A DNA stretch of 6,517 nucleotides from Zoogloeaceae bacterium (GTDB lineage Bacteria > Pseudomonadota > Gammaproteobacteria > Burkholderiales > Rhodocyclaceae), in the NCBI GenBank assembly GCA_031290955.1, contig JAISLJ010000188.1, positions 1 to 6,517 of the forward strand, in the 5' to 3' direction. Both the position numbers and the translations under genes were made by a program. Each line of letters opens with the position of its first letter. Position 1 is the first letter of the stretch. This document shows positions 1-5,376 of the stretch, one piece after another. The notes under the pieces are model-generated. The model ran no database searches and was not told the origin of the DNA. It worked only from the letters and a program-made list of their open reading frames with translations.

Positions 1-405
1 CAACGGCAAGGAATTCACTGACCGTTTGCTGTGCCGCGACAAACAGGCCAGCGGTCAACATGAGTTTGAACAACTGTGCGCCGCGCTTGCGATCGAGCAT
101 CGCCTGACCCGTCCCCGCACACCGCAGACCAACGGCATGGTCGAGCGTTTCAATGGCCGCATTGCGGACATCCTGAAGACCCATCATTTCATGAGCAGCG
201 AAGACCTGGAACAAACCCTGCTCCGATATGCCATGCTCTACAACGAACACCTGCCCCAGTCCGCCCTCAACAGCAAAACTCCTATGGACGTCATGAACAT
301 GTGGTTCGCTTCCCACCCGCAACTCTTCCTTCATCCGCCAGAATCGAATCGTCCGGGATGCGACACCCCGCATCGTACCACACGTTTGTTTCAACCCGTG
401 GCCGG
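1..405 (+). mobile_element. Right (3') end of an IS481-type insertion sequence, partial
   Basis: The element is defined by the transposase 3' end, with the rest lying upstream of the window. The terminal inverted repeat should lie just after the conserved transposase C-terminus. The stretch at about 370-400 (ending in TTTGTTTCAACCCGTG) is the best candidate, but the left end is not in view, so the repeat cannot be paired and the boundary is approximate. The target-site duplication likewise cannot be seen. The element sits about 50 bp downstream of the icd stop codon, so it entered the 3' flank of icd without breaking its coding frame. Confidence 0.6.
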
Positions 406-544
406 GTATCCCCCGACCGCGACGCCTCAAAACGTCGCGGCCCGGTTTTTTCATCGCTGTCCGCTGGACCAGGAGGCGAGGGCGGCGTTGAAGGTTGTGC
501 TCGGACGCATGATCGCGGAACACTTGGCGGGATCGACGCGGTAG
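2..544 (+). CDS. IS481-family transposase, C-terminal part (5' end outside window)
   Basis: This is the end of a DDE (rve-type integrase core) transposase that cuts and joins insertion-sequence ends. The frame is open from base 2, so the gene begins upstream of the window. The first residues, NGKEFTDR, follow the position of the second catalytic Asp. The block RPRTPQTNGMVERFNG carries the third catalytic residue, the Glu of VERFNG (codon 143-145). The segment LYNEHLPQSALNSKTPMDVM is the usual IS481/IS3-like C-terminal region (NxxRPHxxLxxxTP type). Family members normally end soon after a motif like RPGCDT (about base 366). Here no stop occurs until 544, so about 55-60 extra codons read through the element end and the terminator, then antisense over the last 94 bases of icd. 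The tail is probably not meaningful protein. The family assignment is confident; activity cannot be judged without the N-terminus. Confidence 0.85.
   Translation, partial: NGKEFTDRLLCRDKQASGQHEFEQLCAALAIEHRLTRPRTPQTNGMVERFNGRIADILKTHHFMSSEDLEQTLLRYAMLYNEHLPQSALNSKTPMDVMNMWFASHPQLFLHPPESNRPGCDTPHRTTRLFQPVAGYPPTATPQNVAARFFHRCPLDQEARAALKVVLGRMIAEHLAGSTR
413..451 (+). terminator. Intrinsic terminator, + strand, immediately beyond icd 3' end
   Basis: A perfect 8 bp stem CCGCGACG (417-424) and CGTCGCGG (433-440) closes an 8-base loop, CCTCAAAA. It is extended by CCG/CGG (413-415 with 443-445) across a small internal loop and followed at once by six T (446-451). This is a textbook Rho-independent terminator for transcription moving rightward, i.e. 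out of the insertion sequence toward icd. On the minus strand the same hairpin is preceded by an A-run but is not followed by a U-run (GGTCGGGGG instead), so as a terminator for icd itself it looks incomplete. The last T overlaps the icd stop codon. Confidence 0.8.
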
Positions 545-2691
545 TAGCCGCCGAGGTCCACCGGCTTGCCTTGCACCGTCTTGAGTTCGGCCACGATGTT
601 CTGCTCGCTGGCGGCAAGGTTTTGCGCCAGAGGCGCGAAGCGCTCGGCAAGTTCCTTGTCTTCCTCCTGCGCGGCGAGCGCCTCGGCCCAATAGAGCGCC
701 AGATAGAACTGGCTGCCGCGATTATCCAGTTCGCCGGTGCGGCGCGAGGGGGATTTATCGTTGTCCAGAAGCTTGCCGGTGGCTTCATCCAGCGTTTTGG
801 CGAGAATCTTGGCGCGGACGTTGCCGCTCTTGTGGCCCAGGTCTTCCAGCGAGACCGCAAGCGCCAGGAATTCGCCCAGGGAATCCCAGCGCAGATGGTT
901 TTCCTCGGCAAGCTGCTGCACGTGTTTGGGGGCGGAGCCGCCCGCGCCGGTTTCGTACATGCCGCCGCCCGCCATCAGGGGCACGATGGAGAGCATCTTG
1001 GCGCTGGTGCCCAGTTCCATGATCGGGAAAAGGTCTGTCAGGTAATCGCGCAGGATGTTGCCGGTGACGGCAATGGTGCTGACGCCGCGCACGACGCGCT
1101 CCAGCGTGTAGCGCATGGCCCGCACCTGCGACATGATGCGGATATCCAGCCCCGTGGTGTCGTGCTCGGCAAGATACGCCTTCACTTTGCGGATGAGTTC
1201 GGCTTCGTGCGGGCGGTAGCCATCCAGCCAGAAGACGGCGGTCATGCCGGAGAGACGGGCGCGGGTCACGGCCAGTTTCACCCAGTCGCGAATGGCGGCG
1301 TCCTTGGCCTGGCACATGCGCCAGATGTCGCCTTCCTCAACCTCCTGCGAGAGCAGCACTTCGCCGGTGGCGAGATCGACGATATTGGCGATGCCATCTT
1401 CGGGAATCTCGAAGGTCTTGTCATGCGAGCCGTATTCCTCGGCCTGTTGCGCCATCAGCCCGACATTGGGCACGGTGCCCATGGTGCGCGGGTCGAAATT
1501 GCCGTTGGTTTTGCAGAAGTTGATCACCTCCTGGTAGATGCGGGCGAAGGTGGATTCCGGCATGACGGCCTTCACGTCGCGCTGTTTGCCGTCCGCGCCC
1601 CACATCTTGCCGCCGTTGCGGATCATCGCGGGCATGGAGGCATCGACGATGACATCGTTGGGCGAGTGGAAATTGGTGATGCCCTTGGCCGAATCCACCA
1701 TGGCGAGGTCCGGGCGCAGTTCGTGGCAGGCGTGCAGGTCGCGGATGATCTCGTCCCGCTGCGATTCTGGCAGGGTGGCGATTTTTTCGATCAGGTCGGC
1801 CATGCCGTTGTTCACATTCACGCCCAGTTCCCTGAAAAGGCGCGCGTGCTTGACGAAGGCTTCCTTGTAGTAGATGCGCACGCAATGGCCGAAAACGATG
1901 GGATGCGAGATCTTCATCATGGTCGCCTTGACATGCAGGGAGAAGAGAACGCCGGAATCGCGGGCGTCGTCCATCTGTTCCTCGTAGAAATCACACAGGG
2001 CCTTCCTGCTCATGAACATCGAATCGATGATTTCACCGGCGAGGAGTGAGATTTTGGGCTTGAGGAGGAGGGTCTTGCCGCTTTTGGTGAGGAGTTCCAT
2101 CTTCACATCACGGGCGCGGTCCAGTGTGAGCGATTTCTCGCCGTGGTAAAAATCGCCACTGCGCATGAAAGAAGCATGGGTACGGGAAGCCTGCTTCCAC
2201 TTGCCCATCGAGTGCGGATGCTTTTTCGCGTAATTCTTGACCGACTGTGGCGCGCGGCGGTCGGAATTGCCTTCACGCAACACAGGATTCACCGCCGAGC
2301 CAAGACACTTCGCATAGCGCGTCTTGATGGCCTTTTCCTCTTCCGTCTTCGGGTCTGCCGGATAATCGGGAATCCGGTAGCCCTTCCCCTGCAATTCGCG
2401 GATCGCCGTCACCAGTTGCGGCACCGAGGCGCTGATGTTGGGCAGTTTGATGATGTTGGCCTCGGGCTGCTGCGTGAGCCGGGCAAGTTCGGCAAGGGTA
2501 TCGGGAACCTTCTGTTCTTCGGTGAGGGCATCGGGAAATTCGGCGAGAATGCGCGCGCCCAGGGAAATATCGGCCTCGGCCACGTGAATGCCCGCCGGCG
2601 CGGCAAAGGCGCGGATTACCGGCAGGAAAGCGGTGGTCGCCAACATCGGCGCTTCGTCGGTGATGGTGTAGACAATTTGTTCTGTTGACAT
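451..2691 (-). CDS. icd: Monomeric NADP-dependent isocitrate dehydrogenase
   Basis: This cytoplasmic TCA-cycle enzyme oxidatively decarboxylates isocitrate to 2-oxoglutarate with NADP+. The 746-residue length fits the monomeric (IDH-II, Azotobacter vinelandii-like) class of about 740 residues and not the ~420-residue dimeric class. Hallmarks are in register with that enzyme. The isocitrate-binding motif GSAVNPVLREGNSDRRAP has S132, N135, R139 and R145; the catalytic pair is K255 and Y420. Metal ligands are D350 and, in NILRDYLTD, D549 and D553. The NADP region includes H590, R601 and R650 (family numbering recalled, offset by one). The ATG start at 2691 has a strong GAGGAG ribosome site 5 bases upstream (2702-2697). 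The C-terminus MRPSTTFNAALA matches the family end, then runs seven residues to TGA. The gene is divergent from metF and appears intact despite the insertion sequence beyond its 3' end. Confidence 0.97.
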   Translation of the reverse strand: MSTEQIVYTITDEAPMLATTAFLPVIRAFAAPAGIHVAEADISLGARILAEFPDALTEEQKVPDTLAELARLTQQPEANIIKLPNISASVPQLVTAIRELQGKGYRIPDYPADPKTEEEKAIKTRYAKCLGSAVNPVLREGNSDRRAPQSVKNYAKKHPHSMGKWKQASRTHASFMRSGDFYHGEKSLTLDRARDVKMELLTKSGKTLLLKPKISLLAGEIIDSMFMSRKALCDFYEEQMDDARDSGVLFSLHVKATMMKISHPIVFGHCVRIYYKEAFVKHARLFRELGVNVNNGMADLIEKIATLPESQRDEIIRDLHACHELRPDLAMVDSAKGITNFHSPNDVIVDASMPAMIRNGGKMWGADGKQRDVKAVMPESTFARIYQEVINFCKTNGNFDPRTMGTVPNVGLMAQQAEEYGSHDKTFEIPEDGIANIVDLATGEVLLSQEVEEGDIWRMCQAKDAAIRDWVKLAVTRARLSGMTAVFWLDGYRPHEAELIRKVKAYLAEHDTTGLDIRIMSQVRAMRYTLERVVRGVSTIAVTGNILRDYLTDLFPIMELGTSAKMLSIVPLMAGGGMYETGAGGSAPKHVQQLAEENHLRWDSLGEFLALAVSLEDLGHKSGNVRAKILAKTLDEATGKLLDNDKSPSRRTGELDNRGSQFYLALYWAEALAAQEEDKELAERFAPLAQNLAASEQNIVAELKTVQGKPVDLGGYYRVDPAKCSAIMRPSTTFNAALASWSSGQR

Positions 2692-2696
2692 TGTGA

Positions 2697-2702
2697 CTCC
2701 TC
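2697..2702 (-). promoter_or_regulatory. Ribosome binding site of icd
   Basis: GAGGAG on the minus strand lies 5 bases (TCACA) before the ATG at 2691. It supports this start, which also gives the usual family N-terminus, MSTEQIVYTITDEAP. Confidence 0.85.
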
Positions 2703-2744
2703 ATGATCGTGTGCAATGAATCTTCGTATTGAAGAAGAATGTCG

Positions 2745-2773
2745 AGTATCCACATCTGACCGCCTTCGGTCAA
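2745..2773 (-). promoter_or_regulatory. Probable sigma-70 promoter of icd
   Basis: Reading the minus strand, TTGACC (2773-2768, 5 of 6 to consensus) and GATACT (2750-2745, 4 of 6) are separated by exactly 17 bases. Transcription would start near 2738, giving a leader of about 47 nt that contains the GAGGAG ribosome site. A small hairpin, GACCG-CCTT-CGGTC (2758-2771), overlaps the -35 element, and TCTTC-GTATT-GAAGA (2721-2735) lies in the leader. The promoter is a sequence match only. Confidence 0.5.
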
Positions 2774-2872
2774 TGTTCGTTTTTCTTGCGCACCTCCGGC
2801 TTGCGCCACTGCGCTTGCTTGCGTGTGCCTTCAGGGTCATGCCGCCCGCCAATGCTTGTCAGGAATGCCTCC

Positions 2873-2903
2873 GCGCATCCATGCAAAAGCATCGCGGATG
2901 CGC
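2873..2903. repeat. Nested perfect inverted repeat in the icd-metF divergent region
   Basis: The outer arms GCGCATCC (2873-2880) and GGATGCGC (2896-2903) are perfectly complementary over 8 bp. Directly inside them, ATGC-AAAA-GCAT (2881-2892) forms a second perfect 4 bp stem on an AAAA loop, with an unpaired CGC (2893-2895) on the 3' side. There is no T-run after it on either strand, so it does not look like a terminator. It lies about 70 bp before the metF start and 10 bp before a TACAAT box. It could be an RNA hairpin, a protein-binding operator or a small dispersed repeat; the sequence does not decide between these. Confidence 0.6.
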
Positions 2904-2913
2904 CCTCGGAACG

Positions 2914-2919
2914 TACAAT
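2914..2919 (+). promoter_or_regulatory. Possible -10 box for metF
   Basis: TACAAT matches the sigma-70 -10 consensus at 5 of 6 positions and lies about 50 bases before the metF ATG. No good -35 element is found 16-18 bases upstream, where the right arm of the inverted repeat sits, so the promoter would be weak or activator-dependent. Low confidence. Confidence 0.3.
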
Positions 2920-2935
2920 GCGAAGTTTGACGAAT

Positions 2936-2952
2936 CCCGCCCGACGCGGGCG
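2936..2952 (+). other. GC-rich stem-loop in the metF leader
   Basis: CGCCCG (2938-2943) pairs with CGGGCG (2947-2952) around a 3-base loop. CCCGC (2936-2940) with GCGGG (2946-2950) on a 5-base loop is an alternative fold. The hairpin lies 17 bases upstream of the metF ATG, where it could affect ribosome access. I do not recognise a known riboswitch (SAH or SAM) core around it. Confidence 0.4.
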
Positions 2953-2969
2953 TGACACCACGAACCTCC

Positions 2970-3812
2970 ATGCATACCGAACTTTCCATCGAATTCTTCC
3001 CGCCGCAAACCGCCGAGGGCATCGACAGATTGCGGGCCGAGCGCCAAAAACTCGCGGCCTTGCAACCGGAATTCTTTTCCGTGACCTACGGTGCGGGCGG
3101 TTCCACGCGCGCGCGCACCTTTGCCATTGTGAAGGAAATCGCCGCGGAAGGATGCGCCGCCGCGCCACACCTCTCCTGCATCGGTTCTACCCGGACGGGC
3201 ATCCGGGAAATGCTCGAAGAGTTCAAGGCCGCTGGCATTTCCCGCATTGTCGCCCTGCGCGGCGACCTGCCCTCTGGCATGGCCGATCCCGGCGAACTGC
3301 GCTACGCCAATGAGTTGGTCGAGTTCATCCGCGCCGAGACGGGCAATGCCTTCCAGATTCTCGTTGCGGCCTATCCGGAATGGCATCCGCAGGCCAGAAG
3401 CCCCGAGGCCGACCTGCAAAACTTCGTCCGCAAGGCAAAATCCGGGGCCAACGCCGCCATCACCCAGTATTTCTACAATGCCGACGCCTATTTTCATTTC
3501 GTGGATCAGACGCGCGCCCTGGGCGTGGAGATTCCCATCATTCCCGGCATCATGCCGATCCTGGGCTTCTCGCGGCTGGCCCGTTTCTCGGATGCCTGCG
3601 GCGCGGAAATCCCCCGCTGGATGCGCAAGACCTTCGAGAGCCTCGGCGACGATGCCAAGGCAATCCAATCCTTCGGGCTGGATGTCGTCACCCGTCTCTG
3701 CGAACGCCTCCTTGCTGGCGGCGCGCCGGGCCTGCATTTCTACAGCATGAACACCGCCGCCCCAACCCTGGAAATCCACCGCCGCCTGAACCTCGCCACT
3801 GCCGCCGGATAA
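2970..3812 (+). CDS. metF: 5,10-methylenetetrahydrofolate reductase
   Basis: This FAD enzyme of one-carbon metabolism reduces methylene-THF to 5-methyl-THF, the methyl donor for methionine synthase. The protein from ATG 2970 is 280 residues, in the usual bacterial MetF range. The motif SIEFFPP has the catalytic Glu at E8 (E. coli E28). VTYGAGGS is at about 38-45, APHLSCI at 65-71 and ALRGDLP at 95-101 with D99 (E. coli D120). AAYPEWHP is at 133-140 and ITQYFYN at 164-170 with Q166 (E. coli Q183). IPGIMP and the C-terminal LHFYSMN, which closes the barrel, follow. A GTG at 2952 in the same frame would add six residues, but it falls inside a GC-rich hairpin. ATG 2970 puts SIEFFPP at the normal distance from the start, although no clear Shine-Dalgarno precedes it. 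The gene looks intact, and no obvious terminator follows it. Confidence 0.96.
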   Translation: MHTELSIEFFPPQTAEGIDRLRAERQKLAALQPEFFSVTYGAGGSTRARTFAIVKEIAAEGCAAAPHLSCIGSTRTGIREMLEEFKAAGISRIVALRGDLPSGMADPGELRYANELVEFIRAETGNAFQILVAAYPEWHPQARSPEADLQNFVRKAKSGANAAITQYFYNADAYFHFVDQTRALGVEIPIIPGIMPILGFSRLARFSDACGAEIPRWMRKTFESLGDDAKAIQSFGLDVVTRLCERLLAGGAPGLHFYSMNTAAPTLEIHRRLNLATAAG

Positions 3813-4047
3813 GTGGCCCAGCGCATTTTGGCCTCACGGATGGGGATTCTTCCCGACATGACAGATGTTTTCGTGTTCGGCAACATGTCCTTCGCAGACA
3901 GGATTCGGAAAGGAAAAAGGCAACATTCATCCCGCGTACCGCGCCGTAGTCCTGGCGAGGAAAAATTGCCGTCGGCGGCACGATCATCCGCGGAACATCT
4001 CGGGACTTCCGTTATAATCCGCCGGTTTGACTCACCGGAGATTAAAA
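3813..4047. other. Intergenic region metF-fabI
   Basis: These 235 bases carry the fabI promoter and ribosome site at their 3' end. I see no convincing gene, terminator or repeat in the rest. A GTG-initiated frame from 3813 runs through this gap into fabI in a different frame. It has no ribosome site or family likeness and is treated as spurious. Confidence 0.5.
4013..4018 (+). promoter_or_regulatory. -10 element of the likely fabI promoter
   Basis: A perfect TATAAT lies 30 bases before the fabI ATG, in otherwise GC-rich DNA. The -35 region (about 3990-3997, CGGAACA) is a poor match. Transcription would start around 4025, giving a short leader of about 20-25 nt that contains the ribosome site CCGGAG (4035-4040). 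Confidence 0.6.
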
Positions 4048-4845
4048 ATGGGCTTTCTCACCAACAGAAAAATCCTGATTACCGGGGTGATTTCCAAGCA
4101 TTCAATTGCCTATGGCATTGCCCGGGCCTGTCACCGCGAAGGGGCGGAGCTGGCGTTCACGTATCAGATGGAGCGTTTCGAGGAGCGTGTGCGCAAGTTT
4201 GCCGAGAGTTTTGGCAGCAATCTGGTGCTGCCCTGCGATGTCGCCAGTGACGAGCAGATCGAGGCGCTTTTCGCCACGCTGGGCAAGACCTGGGATGGAT
4301 TGGATGGCCTCGTGCATTCCGTGGCCTATGCGCCTTCCAACGCCATCGAGGGCGATTTTCTGGACGGAATTTCCCGCGAAGCCTTTCGCACGGCTCACGA
4401 GATTTCGTCCTACAGTTACCCAGCGCTCGCCAAGGCGGCGCGGCCCATGATGCAGGGTCGCAACGCGGCGTTGCTGGCGCTCACCTACCTGGGCGCGGTG
4501 CGCACCATGCCCAATTACAACACCATGGGGCTGGCCAAGGCGAGCCTGGAAGCAGCTACCCGCTACCTTGCCTTCAGTCTGGGGCCGGAGGGCATCCGCG
4601 CCAATGCCATTTCCGCTGGCCCCATCAAGACCCTGGCCGCCTCCGGAATCGGCAATTTTGGTCGCCTGCTGGCCTACAACGCCCACCACGCGCCGTTGCG
4701 CCGCAATGTGAGCATCGACGAAGTTGGCAATGCCGCCGCCTTCTTGCTCTCGGAACTTGCGAACGGCATTACGGGCGAGATCCTGTTCGTCGATGGCGGA
4801 ATCCATTCGACGGCGCTGGGCAATCCCGATCCGCTGCCCGGCTAG
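4048..4845 (+). CDS. fabI: Enoyl-[acyl-carrier-protein] reductase (NADH), FabI type
   Basis: FabI catalyses the last step of each type II fatty-acid elongation cycle, reducing trans-2-enoyl-ACP to acyl-ACP in the cytoplasm. The 265-residue SDR-fold protein opens with the FabI cofactor motif LITGVISKHSIAYGIA (10-25). CDVASDEQI is at 63-71. The active site is T-Y147-LGAVRTMPN-Y157-NTMGLA-K164, equal to E. coli Y146, Y156 and K163. ISAGPIKTLAASGI is the substrate-loop region and LFVDGG is near the C-terminus. ATG 4048 is preceded at 7 bases by GGAG (4037-4040). An in-frame TTG at 4027 would lie upstream of that ribosome site and is rejected. Position 93, which is Gly in E. coli FabI and a known triclosan-resistance site, is Ala here, as in several naturally sensitive FabI proteins. 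It is the first gene of a likely three-gene transcript. Confidence 0.96.
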   Translation: MGFLTNRKILITGVISKHSIAYGIARACHREGAELAFTYQMERFEERVRKFAESFGSNLVLPCDVASDEQIEALFATLGKTWDGLDGLVHSVAYAPSNAIEGDFLDGISREAFRTAHEISSYSYPALAKAARPMMQGRNAALLALTYLGAVRTMPNYNTMGLAKASLEAATRYLAFSLGPEGIRANAISAGPIKTLAASGIGNFGRLLAYNAHHAPLRRNVSIDEVGNAAAFLLSELANGITGEILFVDGGIHSTALGNPDPLPG

Positions 4846-4852
4846 GCCCGCC

Positions 4853-4876
4853 GTCCGCCGGATTTTGGGCGCGGAC
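4853..4876 (+). other. Stem-loop between fabI and the globin gene
   Basis: GTCCGC (4853-4858) and GCGGAC (4871-4876) form a 6 bp stem on a 12-base loop, 7 bases after the fabI stop. No T-run follows, so it is unlikely to be a full terminator. It could protect the fabI message end or attenuate read-through into the next gene. Confidence 0.35.
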
Positions 4877-4896
4877 GTCCCGGAAAAGAGAGCGCC

Positions 4897-5328
4897 ATGC
4901 AAAAGGAATTGAGCCTTCATGAAGCCATTGGCGGCGCGCCAACCATACGGCGTCTGGTTGCGCGTTTTTATGCCCTCATGGATGCCGTGCCGCGCTTTGC
5001 GGACCTGCGCGCCCTGCATCCGGCGGATTTGGCCCCTTCCCAGGAAAAACTCTTCGCCTTTCTTTCCGGCTGGCTGGGCGGCCCCGATCTCTTTGTGGAA
5101 CGCTACGGTCATCCCCGTCTGCGGGAGCGGCACCTGGCCTTTCCCATCGGCAAGGAGGCGCGCGACCAGTGGCTGGCCTGCATGCTGCTCGCCATGGAGG
5201 AATCCGGCATCGCGGCGGATTTGCGCGAGGCGCTCCTCGTCCGTTTCTTCCATACGGCCGATTTCCTGCGCAATCTTCCCGAATCGCCGTCCAGTGTGCC
5301 CGCGCCGGGGCAAGACAAAATTTTTTGA
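4897..5328 (+). CDS. Group II truncated hemoglobin (trHbO-like globin)
   Basis: A small heme protein of the 2-over-2 globin fold. Members bind O2 and can take part in NO or peroxide detoxification or redox sensing, and the role of this one is not known. The 143-residue length is typical. Features visible are the N-terminal IGGAPTIRRLVARFY with Tyr25 at the likely B10 position, and His41 at the probable CD1 position in ALHPADL. FLSGWLGGPDLF (55-66) is the glycine-containing EF region of this class. GHPRLRERH has His79 as the proximal heme ligand, and RDQWLACM has Trp92, the invariant group II G8 Trp. The ATG is preceded by a modest AGAGAG (4887-4892). It starts 51 bp after fabI and ends 48 bp before the phosphodiesterase gene on the same strand, which suggests co-transcription. 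Subclass confidence is high; function is inferred. Confidence 0.9.
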   Translation: MQKELSLHEAIGGAPTIRRLVARFYALMDAVPRFADLRALHPADLAPSQEKLFAFLSGWLGGPDLFVERYGHPRLRERHLAFPIGKEARDQWLACMLLAMEESGIAADLREALLVRFFHTADFLRNLPESPSSVPAPGQDKIF

Positions 5329-5365
5329 TGGCATCAGGAAGCAGAAGGACATGTCCGCCACAAAC

Positions 5366-5370
5366 AGGAG
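5366..5370 (+). promoter_or_regulatory. Ribosome binding site of the phosphodiesterase gene
   Basis: AGGAG lies 6 bases before ATG 5377. It fixes this start, which places a membrane anchor at residues 20-37 ahead of the catalytic domain. Confidence 0.75.
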
Positions 5371-5376
5371 CGCGGG

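Noticed and set aside
76..2049. A 657-codon open frame on the + strand opposite icd and the transposase end
   Set aside because: It is antisense to a clearly identified isocitrate dehydrogenase with all catalytic residues in place. Its translation is rich in Gly, His, Ala and Val without family motifs, as expected of a shadow frame in high-GC DNA.
2758..2785. A terminator from GACCG-CCTT-CGGTC followed by a nearby T-run
   Set aside because: The T-run begins nine bases after the stem and no + strand gene lies upstream. The motif fits better as part of the icd -35 region.
2873..2952. A SAH or SAM riboswitch upstream of metF
   Set aside because: Hairpins are present, but I could not find the conserved core sequences of the known SAH or SAM classes, and no terminator or clear sequestering switch is visible.
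2716..2955. Small open frames in the icd-metF spacer
   Set aside because: They have no ribosome site and their composition follows the repeats and hairpins of the spacer. They also overlap the likely icd promoter.
3813..4250. A possible small gene starting at the GTG after metF and running into fabI
   Set aside because: It has no ribosome site and no recognisable motif, and it overlaps fabI in another frame, where fabI has a strong ribosome site and family match.
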